From contig NZ_CP072360.1 of assembly GCF_018128065.1 (NCBI RefSeq), positions 1,120,501 to 1,184,500 of the forward strand: a DNA stretch of 64,000 nucleotides. The letters run 5' to 3'. The translations under genes were made by a program, and so were the position numbers. Within the stretch, counting starts at the first letter, position 1; each line of letters begins with the position of its first letter. Below the pieces are notes generated by a model. That model saw only the letters and a program-made list of their open reading frames with translations, ran no database searches and was not told the origin of the DNA. Below, one piece after another: positions 1 through 8,346 of this stretch. Source of the DNA: Prevotella melaninogenica (GTDB lineage: Bacteria; Bacteroidota; Bacteroidia; Bacteroidales; Bacteroidaceae).

Positions 1-317
1 GTTCTAACCTTGAGAAGATGCAAAATGTTTATAATAAGCATCCTGAGTTCAAAGGATATTTTGATAAGATTCTTACCTCAGAGGACTTTGTAGAGAGCAA
101 GCCATCTCCAGATTGTTATTTCAAGGCAGCTGCTCGTTTGGATGTACCTCTTGAAGAGTGTATTGTCTTTGAGGATAGTTTCAACGGTTTACAATCTGGT
201 ATTGCTTCAGGAGCACGCGTAATAGGGCTTGCAACTACCAATTCTATAGCTGAAATAGAACCATTTACAAAGGAGGTAATTACTAATTATGATGGTTTTA
301 CTTTGTCAGACCATTAA
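1..317 (+). CDS. HAD-family phosphatase, C-terminal part (cut by window edge)
   Basis: The reading frame is open from base 3 and lacks its start, so only about the last 105 residues are present. It shows the second half of a HAD hydrolase of the beta-phosphoglucomutase type: a lysine in a KPSPDCY segment (motif III) followed by FEDS and a glycine-rich GIASGARVIGL stretch (motif IV, which binds magnesium). The nucleophile aspartate of motif I lies outside the window. Such enzymes dephosphorylate small sugar phosphates or related metabolites; the substrate cannot be told here. A promoter for the next gene overlaps its last codons. Confidence 0.85.
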   Translation, partial: SNLEKMQNVYNKHPEFKGYFDKILTSEDFVESKPSPDCYFKAAARLDVPLEECIVFEDSFNGLQSGIASGARVIGLATTNSIAEIEPFTKEVITNYDGFTLSDH

Positions 318-332
318 AAAGGAGTAACTTTG
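302..332 (+). promoter_or_regulatory. Bacteroidota-type promoter for panB
   Basis: TTTG at 302-305 and TAACTTTG at 325-332 are 19 bases apart and fit the phylum consensus TTTG/TAnnTTTG. The site overlaps the end of the HAD gene and would give a leader of roughly 90 bases before panB. Pattern match only. Confidence 0.5.
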
Positions 333-427
333 CAGCCCAAAACAAATAATCAAGGAGGTAAGATTAATGATATCAATATGTAAAACAGACATTGAATAGT
401 CTTACACTTTGAATTATAAAATTGATT

Positions 428-1246
428 ATGGGATATTTAACAACAGATAAGAAGAAAGTAACTGCAAAGACATTATTAGAAATGAAGGCTGCTGGTGAGA
501 AGATTACTCAGATGACAGCCTATGACTTTACGACAGCAGGAATTATTGATGCTGCAGGAATCGATAGTATTCTTGTTGGCGACTCTGCATCGAACGTAAT
601 GGCAGGTAATCAAGATACTACACCAATTACCATTGATCAGATGATTTACCATGCCCGTTCTGTTGTACGTGCATGTCAGCATTGTCTTGTTGTTTGTGAT
701 ATGCCATTTGGGTCTTATCAGGTGAGTCGTGAGGAGGGTATTCGTAATGCTATTCGTGTTATAAAGGAGACAGGTGCTGGTGCGCTTAAAATGGAAGGTG
801 GAAAGGAGATTGTAGATACTGTTAAAGGAATTGTTGATGCAGGCATACCAGTTATTGGACACCTCGGTCTTACTCCACAGAGTATCCATAAGTTTGGTGG
901 TTATGGTCTTCGAGCAAAAGATGAAGCAGAAGCTGAGAAGCTCATAGAAGATGCACTGGCACTTGATGAAGCTGGTGTCAGTGCAATTACCCTTGAGAAG
1001 GTTCCAGCAACGTTGGCTACTAAGGTAACATCAATGGTTAAAGCTGCCACAATTGGTATCGGTGCTGGTAATGGTACAGATGGGCAGGTACTTGTTTATG
1101 CTGACGCTCTTGGTATGACGCAAGGTTTCAAACCTAAGTTTCTTCGTCACTTTGCCAATGTCAACAAGTGTATAACAGATGGTGTACAAGAGTATATCAA
1201 ATGTGTAAAGGATATGAGTTTCCCTTCGGAAGCAGAGGCATATTAA
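428..1246 (+). CDS. panB: 3-methyl-2-oxobutanoate hydroxymethyltransferase
   Basis: This is ketopantoate hydroxymethyltransferase, the first committed step of pantothenate and CoA synthesis: it adds a hydroxymethyl group from 5,10-methylenetetrahydrofolate to 2-oxoisovalerate. The 272-residue product has the usual family length. It carries the motif GDSASNVMAG near the start (magnesium and substrate binding), the KMEGG segment, and the GHLGLTPQS and IGIGAGNGTDGQVLV signatures of the TIM barrel. The ATG at 428 is preferred over an in-frame TTG two codons upstream because homologues begin with a short MGYL-type sequence. No other pantothenate gene adjoins it. A promoter at 302-332 suggests separate transcription. 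Confidence 0.96.
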   Translation: MGYLTTDKKKVTAKTLLEMKAAGEKITQMTAYDFTTAGIIDAAGIDSILVGDSASNVMAGNQDTTPITIDQMIYHARSVVRACQHCLVVCDMPFGSYQVSREEGIRNAIRVIKETGAGALKMEGGKEIVDTVKGIVDAGIPVIGHLGLTPQSIHKFGGYGLRAKDEAEAEKLIEDALALDEAGVSAITLEKVPATLATKVTSMVKAATIGIGAGNGTDGQVLVYADALGMTQGFKPKFLRHFANVNKCITDGVQEYIKCVKDMSFPSEAEAY

Positions 1247-1412
1247 TATTTGTTTGACGTAAAAATACATGGTTTAAGATTAATTTATAAGTGAAGTATG
1301 TGTCATATAATCTAAATAAGGGCAAACTTAGTTTTTCCATCCATAATTAGATTGTTTTACATATTTCAGTGTTATAACTCATAACTATATAATTCAGGCT
1401 AATATAGAAATT

Positions 1413-2588
1413 ATGGACACTCAAAATATACCTGTTCACGTACGATTATGGAATAAGCATTTTTGGTTGTTGGCAATGGCTAATCTCTTGTTAGTCATGT
1501 CTTCCTATATACTTGTTGCTACCATCCCTTTACGTATGGTAGATAGGGGGTATTCTATGTCTCAAATTGCTTTGGTAATGGGTATTTTCTTTATTGGAAT
1601 ATATCTTTTTGGTAGTCTTTCTGGCTATCTTGTCCAACGCTATCGCCGTAAAAAAGTGTTTAATGTCTCAACATTATTATTGTTGGCTGTTACAGGTATG
1701 CTTTATTATTTGAGCAATTTACCTTATAACTCCTTCGATTATACATTACTTGTAGTACTTCGTTTTATACAGGGAGCTTTCTATGGACTTTCACAACTTG
1801 TACTTCTTAGCACGTTGATTATTGATACCGTAGAGGCTGTCCATAGGACAGAAGCAAATCATGCTGCTACATGGTTTGGTCGTTTTGCGATTTCTCTTGG
1901 TCCTTTAGCTGGAATCATGGTGTATCAAACGATGAATTTTGCTTCAGTACTTCTCTTATCTTGTATCTGTTTGGGCGTTTCTTTTGTTTTTGTCAACCTA
2001 ATAAGGTTCCCATTTCGTATGCCAAGTGAGGATTTCTCTCGTTTTTCTTGCGACCGTTTTCTCTTGAAGGGTAGTCATTGGCTTTTTATTAATGTAGCCC
2101 TTATTACGATAGTCGTTGGAGTCCTATTGAGCATAGAACACTCTCCGCGCTTTTTTGGAATGTTGATGGTCGGTTTTGTTATTGCAATTCTTGCTGAACG
2201 TTTTGTCTTTGCAGATGCCGACCTTCGTAGTGAGGCAACGACAGGAATGATCGTAATTGGAATAGCTATCCTTCTCATGATTACGCGTAGTCAGGAAAGC
2301 GTTAGTTATGTTGTTCCAATTCTTATTGGTTTTGGTGTAGGATTAATAGGTAGCCGATTCTTACTCTTCTTTATTAAGATGTCTGATCACTGTCAGCGTG
2401 GAACCAGTCAGAGTACGTTTTTACTTGCTTGGGAAACGGGTATCGGTACAGGATTATCCCTTTCTTATGGATTATTTAGCCTTGAGCAACCGCTTATCTT
2501 GTGGCTCTGTCTTGGAATCTTAGCCGTCTCGTTGATACTATATGATACATTTATCCATAGCTGGTATGTAAAGCATAAGCATCGATAA
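1413..2588 (+). CDS. MFS transporter
   Basis: The product is a 391-residue, very hydrophobic protein with about 12 predicted membrane helices. A charged loop after helix 2-3 contains the QRYRRKK cluster typical of the conserved major-facilitator loop, and a longer polar loop sits near the middle, around residues 200-215. These are general marks of the major facilitator superfamily; no substrate can be named from the sequence. The ATG at 1413 follows an AT-rich gap of 166 bases after panB. The gene stands alone, followed by 409 bases of hairpin-rich non-coding DNA. Confidence 0.85.
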   Translation: MDTQNIPVHVRLWNKHFWLLAMANLLLVMSSYILVATIPLRMVDRGYSMSQIALVMGIFFIGIYLFGSLSGYLVQRYRRKKVFNVSTLLLLAVTGMLYYLSNLPYNSFDYTLLVVLRFIQGAFYGLSQLVLLSTLIIDTVEAVHRTEANHAATWFGRFAISLGPLAGIMVYQTMNFASVLLLSCICLGVSFVFVNLIRFPFRMPSEDFSRFSCDRFLLKGSHWLFINVALITIVVGVLLSIEHSPRFFGMLMVGFVIAILAERFVFADADLRSEATTGMIVIGIAILLMITRSQESVSYVVPILIGFGVGLIGSRFLLFFIKMSDHCQRGTSQSTFLLAWETGIGTGLSLSYGLFSLEQPLILWLCLGILAVSLILYDTFIHSWYVKHKHR

Positions 2589-2754
2589 TTTTACTTAAAA
2601 AACGCTATTAAGATTCAATTGATAACCAGTATATTATAGCGTTGAGAAGGCTTGATAAGCCTCTGAAAAAGTATTAGTAGCCGTACAAACAAGCATTACT
2701 TATACATTAAGCAATGCTTGTTTGCATCAATAGGAGGTCTATATTGTAAAGTGA

Positions 2755-2831
2755 TTAGTGCTTAGCACCACTTGTGTTTACTAATCGCACCATTGGTGCA
2801 TACCATTCACACCATTGGTGCTAAGCACTAA
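2755..2831. repeat. Long palindromic repeat with CACCA/TGGTG core
   Basis: Perfect 16-bp arms at 2755-2770 and 2816-2831 enclose a loop that contains another palindrome, GCACCATTGGTGC. The arm shares TTAGCACCA with the hairpin at 42415-42443, and the GCAC...GTGC vocabulary recurs inside the mobile elements at 21.6, 34.3 and 58.9 kb. Confidence 0.75.
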
Positions 2832-2946
2832 CACATTCGTAAAGAACAATAAAAAAACACTTTTTGGGTCATTCTTGTGAGTATAACTAATGCATGTGGA
2901 AAATGATAGTTGAGCAACACTAATTTATATTGTGATGTAAAGCAAA

Positions 2947-2978
2947 TTTGCTTTTTCGTCAACTTTTTATTATCTTTG
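2947..2978 (+). promoter_or_regulatory. Bacteroidota-type promoter for ftsY
   Basis: TTTG at 2947-2950 and TATCTTTG at 2971-2978 are separated by 20 bases, an exact match to the phylum consensus. The -7 box ends 19 bases before the ftsY start, so the leader would be very short. Confidence 0.65.
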
Positions 2979-2997
2979 CAACAAATTAGCTAATTAT

Positions 2998-3948
2998 ATG
3001 GGATTATTCGATTTATTCGCAAAAAAGAAGAAGGAAACGCTTGATAAAGGTCTTGAGAAGACAAAAGAAAATGTCTTCTCGAAATTGGCGCGTGCAGTGG
3101 CTGGAAAGTCAAAGGTTGATGACGAGGTGTTGGACGACCTTGAAGAGATTCTTGTTACATCTGATGTTGGCGTAGACACAACTATCAAGATTATCCGCCG
3201 TATCGAGGAGCGTGTTGCTCGTGATAAGTATGTTTCTACAAGTGAACTAAATGGGATTCTAAAGAGTGAGATTACTGCATTACTCACAGAAAATAATACT
3301 GGTGATAATGGTGAATGGACATTACCAGAAGATACACATCCTTACGTAATTCTTGTTGTTGGTGTTAATGGAGTAGGAAAGACCACGACGATTGGTAAAC
3401 TTGCCTGGCAGTTTAAGCAAGCAGGAAAGAAAGTCTACCTTGGTGCAGCTGATACATTCCGTGCTGCAGCTGTTGAACAGATTCAGATTTGGGGTGACCG
3501 CGTAGGTGTTCCTGTTATCAAACAGCAGATGGGAGCTGACCCTGCGAGTGTGGCTTTTGATACGCTGCAGAGTGCTAAAGCTAATGGTGCAGATGTTGTA
3601 ATTATTGATACGGCCGGTCGCTTACACAATAAGATAGGCTTGATGAATGAGCTGAAGAAGATTAAGGATGTAATGAAGAAGGTTGTTCCAGAGGCTCCAC
3701 ATGAGGTTTTATTGGTACTTGATGGAAGTACCGGACAGAATGCTTTTGAGCAGGCTCGCCAGTTTGCCGCAGTAACGCAGATTACTTCACTTGCCATCAC
3801 AAAACTTGATGGAACGGCTAAGGGTGGAGTTGTGATAGGTATTAGCGATCAATTGAAGGTCCCCGTTAAATACATTGGATTAGGTGAAGGCATGGAGGAC
3901 CTGCAACTCTTTGATAAAGTGCAGTTTGTTGATAGCCTATTTAAATAG
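2998..3948 (+). CDS. ftsY: Signal recognition particle receptor FtsY
   Basis: FtsY is the membrane-side receptor that docks ribosome-SRP complexes at the SecYEG translocon through paired GTPase domains. The 316 residues comprise a short basic N-terminal helix (KKKKE), an NG domain and no long acidic A domain, as is usual outside enterics. Visible GTPase motifs are G1 GVNGVGKTTT at residues 122-131, DTAGR at 204-208 and TKLDG at 268-272. The GAADTFRAAA signature of SRP GTPases is also present. The ATG at 2998 gives the expected N-terminus MGLFDLFAKKK. A long hairpin separates it from rimO. Confidence 0.97.
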   Translation: MGLFDLFAKKKKETLDKGLEKTKENVFSKLARAVAGKSKVDDEVLDDLEEILVTSDVGVDTTIKIIRRIEERVARDKYVSTSELNGILKSEITALLTENNTGDNGEWTLPEDTHPYVILVVGVNGVGKTTTIGKLAWQFKQAGKKVYLGAADTFRAAAVEQIQIWGDRVGVPVIKQQMGADPASVAFDTLQSAKANGADVVIIDTAGRLHNKIGLMNELKKIKDVMKKVVPEAPHEVLLVLDGSTGQNAFEQARQFAAVTQITSLAITKLDGTAKGGVVIGISDQLKVPVKYIGLGEGMEDLQLFDKVQFVDSLFK

Positions 3949-3955
3949 GGTGTTG

Positions 3956-4032
3956 GGTGTTGAATGTTGGGTGTTGATGAATTGATATTACATTCTATTT
4001 ATGCAATTCATTAACATTCAACATTTAACACC
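3956..4032 (+). terminator. Long inverted repeat between ftsY and rimO
   Basis: Two 29-base arms at 3956-3984 and 4004-4032 enclose a 19-base loop. All mismatches between the arms are G versus A in the left arm, so the + strand RNA can pair along the full length using G-U wobbles. No run of T follows, so it may act as an RNA-stabilising or processing hairpin rather than a classical terminator. Confidence 0.55.
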
Positions 4033-4052
4033 TATCACCAAACAAAGAACGA

Positions 4053-5354
4053 ATGAAGAAAAATCAGATAGATATTGTTACCATGGGCTGCTCAAAGAAT
4101 CTTGTAGATTCAGAGCTAATCATGAAACAATTCGAAGAAAATGGCTTTCATTGCACTCATGATGCAAAGCGTCCACAAGGTGAGATTGCTGTTATCAATA
4201 CATGCGGTTTCATCGAAGCAGCAAAGGAAGAAAGCATCAATACGATTCTTGAATTCATCAATAGAAAGAAAAACGGACAGCTTAATAAACTCTATGTTAT
4301 GGGTTGTCTTTCACAACGATATAAAGATGAACTTGAAGCAGAACTTCCTGAAGTAGATAAGTTCTATGGTAAGTTTAATTATAAACAATTACTGAGTGAA
4401 CTTGGGAAAGCTGATGTTCCTGCATGTAATGGTGTTCGACACCTAACGACGCCACGACATTATGCTTATGTAAAGATTGCTGAAGGTTGTGACCGTCATT
4501 GTGCTTATTGTGCTATTCCATTGATTACAGGTCGTCATCGTTCACGTCCTGTAGAGGAGGTGTTGGATGAAGTGAGAGGACTTGTGGCTCAAGGAGTAAA
4601 GGAGTTTCAGATTATTGAGCAAGAGTTGACTTACTATGGTGTAGACCTTGATGGTAAGCACCATATTACCGAACTCATCTCTCGGATGGCGGATATAGAG
4701 GGAGTTGAGTGGATTCGCCTTCATTATGCTTATCCTAATCAGTTCCCACTTGACCTTCTCGATGTAATTGCAGAAAAGCCAAATGTTTGTAAATATCTGG
4801 ATATTGCTTTCCAGCATATTTCCGACCACATGCTTGACCGTATGCATCGCCATGTGAGCAAGCAAGAAACGCTTGATTTGATTGCTGAAATACGTCGTCG
4901 TGTACCTGGTATACATCTTCGCACAACTCTTCTTGTTGGTTTCCCTGGTGAGACTGATGAAGATTTTGAGGAATTAAAAGAGTTTGTAACTGAAGCCCGC
5001 TTTGAACGTATGGGAGCCTTTTCTTATTCCGAAGAAGAAGGAACATATAGTGCTAATCATTATGAGGATGATGTTCCAGAGGAAGTTAAGCAGGCTCGTC
5101 TTGATGAATTGATGTCTATTCAGCAAAGTATCTCAGAGGAGTTAGAAGCTGAAAAGGTTGGTAATATTTTTAAGGTTATTATTGACCGTAAGGAAGGGGA
5201 ATACTATGTCGGTCGTACAGAGTTCTGTTCGCCAGAGGTTGATCCGGAAGTATTGATTTCATTGACAGAAAAGCCTTTACGTGTGGGTAAGTTCTATGAT
5301 GTACGTATAACGGACTCTGATGAGTTTGACCTTTTTGGTGAGGTCGTAAAGTGA
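4053..5354 (+). CDS. rimO: Ribosomal protein S12 methylthiotransferase RimO
   Basis: RimO is a radical-SAM enzyme with two iron-sulfur clusters that methylthiolates an aspartate of ribosomal protein S12. The N-terminal UPF0004 domain carries three cluster cysteines, C13, C51 and C85. The radical-SAM CxxxCxxC motif is C146, C150 and C153 (EGCDRHCAYCAIP). The last about 70 residues form the TRAM domain. At 433 residues it has normal length. The N-terminal sequence VTMGCSKNLVDSE separates RimO from the tRNA-modifying MiaB and MtaB relatives. The start ATG follows the long hairpin at 3956-4032 closely. Confidence 0.95.
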   Translation: MKKNQIDIVTMGCSKNLVDSELIMKQFEENGFHCTHDAKRPQGEIAVINTCGFIEAAKEESINTILEFINRKKNGQLNKLYVMGCLSQRYKDELEAELPEVDKFYGKFNYKQLLSELGKADVPACNGVRHLTTPRHYAYVKIAEGCDRHCAYCAIPLITGRHRSRPVEEVLDEVRGLVAQGVKEFQIIEQELTYYGVDLDGKHHITELISRMADIEGVEWIRLHYAYPNQFPLDLLDVIAEKPNVCKYLDIAFQHISDHMLDRMHRHVSKQETLDLIAEIRRRVPGIHLRTTLLVGFPGETDEDFEELKEFVTEARFERMGAFSYSEEEGTYSANHYEDDVPEEVKQARLDELMSIQQSISEELEAEKVGNIFKVIIDRKEGEYYVGRTEFCSPEVDPEVLISLTEKPLRVGKFYDVRITDSDEFDLFGEVVK

Positions 5355-5454
5355 TAATCCATAAATTCATAGTTCAATATATTGATTTTAAGAATCGAAA
5401 CTTGAATGGAATTAGTTATAGGTTCTGAATTTTTGAATTAAAAGGAGAAACAGA

Positions 5455-5748
5455 ATGAATAATAAGGAATTCATTGCAGCATTAGCATTAAAAACTGGAT
5501 ATACGCAGGATGAAAGTCAAAAGATGGTGAAAACTGTCATAGATTTGATGGGCAAATCTTTTGAAACAGGCGACCCTGTACCAGTTATTGGTTTTGGAAC
5601 GTTTGAGGTGAAGAAACGTTTGGAGCGTGTGATGGTTAATCCTTCAACAGGTTTGCGCATGCTGGTTCCTCCCAAATTGGTTCTAAATTTCAAACCTGCT
5701 GCAACAATTAAAGGACATGTAAGAAAGGGAGGACAGGACAATGGCTAA
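5455..5748 (+). CDS. HU-family DNA-binding protein
   Basis: This 97-residue protein is a single HU/IHF domain that bends DNA and helps to compact the nucleoid. It shows the usual helix-helix-beta layout, a conserved GFGTFEVKKR strand at about residues 45-54, and the arm with the proline-containing motif VNPSTG at about residues 62-67, which inserts into the minor groove. Its last codons overlap the start of the next gene (5741) by 8 bases, so the two are almost certainly co-translated. The partner also begins with an HU domain. Confidence 0.93.
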   Translation: MNNKEFIAALALKTGYTQDESQKMVKTVIDLMGKSFETGDPVPVIGFGTFEVKKRLERVMVNPSTGLRMLVPPKLVLNFKPAATIKGHVRKGGQDNG

Positions 5749-7099
5749 GACAGCAATACAACAGATAATAAGTGCATTAGCTAAACAGTATAATCTGTCT
5801 GCTGCTGAAGCGTCAGCTTTTGTTGATGCCTTTTTTGAGATAGTAAGCTCTGAACTTAAAAATGGTAATCAAGTAAAGATAAAAGGACTTGGTACTTTTA
5901 AAGTTCAAGCAGTAAAGCCTCGTGAAAGTGTTAATGTTAATACGGGTGAGCGTGTACTTATAGAAGGGCATGACAAGATAAGTTTTACTCCTGATACAGT
6001 GATGAAGGAATTGGTAAACAAACCTTTCTCACAGTTTGAAACTGTCGTTATTAATGATGGTGTTGATACAGAGGAGTTAGAGCGTGTTCCTGCTGAAGAA
6101 GATATTGACGAGGTTAAGCCACAAGTAGCAGCGAATGAACGTCCAACAGGAAACATCACTGAAGAAAGACAAAACACAGTCAGCAAGAAAGAGAATATTA
6201 AGGTAGAAATTCCTGAGGTACAGAAAAAAGAAACTACAATACAGAAGGAAGATGTTACTGAAGATTCTTCTGTAAAAGAAGAGACTGTAATTGATGTTGA
6301 TGATAATGTTGCTGTAGATAATCTACCTGTTGGTATCATTGAAAGCTCATCTTCTTTAGAAGAGGAAGTTAAAACAGAATTATCTGATGAATCTATAGTA
6401 CAGAATAGTGTTGAAGAGGATTTGCAGCGTGTTCCTTCGGAGGAGAAAGAAGAGGCGGTAGAGTCTGAAGTTAAACTGGTACAAGCAGTTCAGACTGTCT
6501 CAAATGTTTCTGAAGAGCAGGCTGAAGCATCGAAAGAAGCGGTTGTAGAAAAAGTTGAACAACCAAAGCTTTCTGAGTCAATTCTTACTTCAAGTGCAGA
6601 AGATAATGATGTTGAAGGTTCTGAAAATGGTATGCTTAAGAAGGTTGCATTGGCTGCATTGATTGTAATTGTATGTCTTGGAATTTTTCTTTGGGTAAGA
6701 ATGAATAGTACAAAATCGCAGAAGAATACGAAAGAAGTAGCTGAGCAGACGACTGCTACTGATGATAATTCTTCACTCGGTACGAAGACTATTTCTGCAG
6801 ATACAACAAGAATAGCATCAATAAATCAGAAAGTTTCTGAAAAGAAAGACGTTGAAAAAGTTGATTCTTTTGCAGCATTAAATCATGATGCTCGTATCCG
6901 TTATGGTGCATATAACATCATTGGTATTGACCGCATCGTTGTGTTGAAGAAAGGTGAGACGATGGAGAAGTATAGCCGTAAAACACTTGGTGCTGATATG
7001 GTTGGATATTTCCAAGTTCTTAATGGCCGTAAAACAATGCAGGCAGGTGATACAATGAAGGTGCCAAAGGTAGAATTAAGACCAGAGTATAGAAAGTAA
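5741..7099 (+). CDS. HU domain-membrane anchor-LysM-like fusion protein
   Basis: The 452-residue product has three parts. Residues 1 to about 95 form an HU/IHF-like DNA-binding domain (IKGLGTFKVQAVKPRESVN, with NVNTGERV in place of the NPSTG arm). Residues about 100-295 form a long acidic, serine- and valine-rich linker of low complexity. A hydrophobic helix at about 300-320 (KKVALAALIVIVCLGIFLW) is followed by a C-terminal region ending in a LysM-like motif (VVLKKGETMEKYSRKTLG ... MQAGDTMKVPKV). The layout suggests DNA bound in the cytoplasm and a cell-wall-facing tail in the periplasm; this is inference. Similar fusions occur in Bacteroidales, without a proven role to my knowledge. Overlap with the preceding HU gene argues for a shared function. 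Confidence 0.82.
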   Translation: MAKTAIQQIISALAKQYNLSAAEASAFVDAFFEIVSSELKNGNQVKIKGLGTFKVQAVKPRESVNVNTGERVLIEGHDKISFTPDTVMKELVNKPFSQFETVVINDGVDTEELERVPAEEDIDEVKPQVAANERPTGNITEERQNTVSKKENIKVEIPEVQKKETTIQKEDVTEDSSVKEETVIDVDDNVAVDNLPVGIIESSSSLEEEVKTELSDESIVQNSVEEDLQRVPSEEKEEAVESEVKLVQAVQTVSNVSEEQAEASKEAVVEKVEQPKLSESILTSSAEDNDVEGSENGMLKKVALAALIVIVCLGIFLWVRMNSTKSQKNTKEVAEQTTATDDNSSLGTKTISADTTRIASINQKVSEKKDVEKVDSFAALNHDARIRYGAYNIIGIDRIVVLKKGETMEKYSRKTLGADMVGYFQVLNGRKTMQAGDTMKVPKVELRPEYRK

Positions 7100-7162
7100 A
7101 TATATTTTCAATATTTTCGATACAACAAAGTTATATCTTATTTCATACAGTTTAGTCATATA

Positions 7163-7196
7163 AAAAGCCCTTAGAATATGTTTTAAGGGCTTTTTT
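7163..7196 (+). terminator. Rho-independent terminator after the HU fusion gene
   Basis: The sequence AAAAGCCCTTA, a short loop, then TAAGGGCTTTTTT forms a compact GC-containing stem followed by a T run. It lies 64 bases after the stop codon and before the Bat operon promoter. Confidence 0.85.
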
Positions 7197-7241
7197 AATA
7201 TAATTTAGACACTATTCTTAGCTTCATCCGCATTTATGTTG

Positions 7242-7249
7242 TACTTTTG
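7242..7249 (+). promoter_or_regulatory. -7 box of probable Bat operon promoter
   Basis: TACTTTTG fits TAnnTTTG. It stands 51 bases before the MoxR start and just after a strong terminator, so this is where transcription of the operon should begin. The -33 region is weak (no clear TTTG). Confidence 0.45.
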
Positions 7250-7300
7250 CGAATAATAGAATAAGATAATAATAGTACAATAATAATAATTTGTAAGATA

Positions 7301-8296
7301 ATGGCAGAATCTATTGATATTAGAGAGTTGAACGAACGGATAGAAAGACAGAGTTCTTTTGTTACCAACCTTACAACAGGTATGAATCAAGTTATTGTTG
7401 GTCAGAGGCATCTTATAGACTCACTACTTATTTCATTGCTTAGTGATGGGCATATTCTTCTTGAAGGTGTACCAGGTTTAGCAAAAACCCTTGCCATCAA
7501 GACACTATCACAGCTTGTTGATGCACGTTATAGCCGTATTCAGTTTACTCCAGATCTTTTGCCAGCTGATGTTATTGGTACGCAGATTTATTCGCAGAAG
7601 GATGAGGCTTTTCATGTAAAGAAAGGTCCTGTATTTGCTAATTTTGTTCTCGCTGATGAAATCAACCGTGCTCCAGCTAAGGTTCAGAGTGCGTTGCTGG
7701 AAGCCATGCAGGAACATCAGGTAACCATTGGTGATTCTACTTTTACACTTCCTAATCCTTTCCTTGTATTGGCTACTCAGAACCCGATAGAGCAGGAGGG
7801 AACCTATATGCTTCCTGAAGCACAGGTAGACCGTTTCATGTTGAAGGTTGTTATTGATTATCCTACATTAGAGGAGGAGAAACTCGTTATTCGTGAGAAC
7901 CTTCAAGAGAGCATGCCTGTTGTACATCCTGTTGTCAGTGCAAATGATATTCTTGACGCACGTCGTGTAGTTAAGGATGTATATCTTGATGAAAAAATCA
8001 TGCAATACATTGCTGATATCGTTTTTGCTACACGTTATCCTGAACGTTACCAATTGCCTGAATTGAAGCAAATGATAACATTTGGTGGAAGTCCACGTGC
8101 AAGTATCAATCTTGCAAAGGCAAGTTGTGCATACGCTTTCATCAAGCACCGTGGTTACGTTGTTCCAGAAGATGTTCGTGCGGTTGCACATGATGTATTA
8201 CGTCATAGAATAGGTTTGTCATACGAAGCTGAAGCAACTGACCTTACAACGGAGAAAATCATTAGCGAGATTATTAATAAAGTTCAGGTGCCTTAA
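7301..8296 (+). CDS. MoxR-family AAA+ ATPase of the Bat operon
   Basis: MoxR ATPases act as chaperones, often for VWA-domain proteins encoded next to them. The 331-residue protein has Walker A GVPGLAKT at residues 56-63, Walker B VLADEINRAP near 115-124, the sensor segment LATQNPIEQEGTY and an arginine-rich lid (GGSPRASINLAKA). It opens the cluster of DUF58 and VWA genes that in Bacteroides fragilis is known as the bat (Bacteroides aerotolerance) locus, where this gene is often called batI or moxR. A terminator precedes it and a candidate promoter lies at 7242. Confidence 0.95.
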   Translation: MAESIDIRELNERIERQSSFVTNLTTGMNQVIVGQRHLIDSLLISLLSDGHILLEGVPGLAKTLAIKTLSQLVDARYSRIQFTPDLLPADVIGTQIYSQKDEAFHVKKGPVFANFVLADEINRAPAKVQSALLEAMQEHQVTIGDSTFTLPNPFLVLATQNPIEQEGTYMLPEAQVDRFMLKVVIDYPTLEEEKLVIRENLQESMPVVHPVVSANDILDARRVVKDVYLDEKIMQYIADIVFATRYPERYQLPELKQMITFGGSPRASINLAKASCAYAFIKHRGYVVPEDVRAVAHDVLRHRIGLSYEAEATDLTTEKIISEIINKVQVP

Positions 8297-8346
8297 TCTT
8301 TATTTATATTCTTAGAGGAGTTTAAGAAGCATTAGCATCATTGTCT

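Larger units (their letters stand above)
2589..2997. repeat. Hairpin-rich intergenic region before ftsY
   Basis: No gene was found here. An 8-bp inverted pair AACGCTAT/ATAGCGTT lies at 2601-2608 and 2636-2643. A second hairpin at 2686-2724 has 14-bp arms with one G-U-compatible mismatch. A third, at 2755-2831, has perfect 16-bp arms (TTAGTGCTTAGCACCA and its complement) and contains the inner palindrome GCACCATTGGTGC at 2787-2799. The first two could stop transcription of the transporter gene. The ftsY promoter occupies the right edge. Confidence 0.7.

Noticed and set aside
367..399. Ten-codon frame after an AAGGAGG sequence upstream of panB, a possible leader peptide
   Set aside because: It shows no run of regulatory codons or alternative hairpins, and Shine-Dalgarno sequences are a weak signal in this phylum.
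4542..5046. Several long minus-strand frames within rimO
   Set aside because: They are shadows of a well-conserved gene on the other strand and have no family marks.
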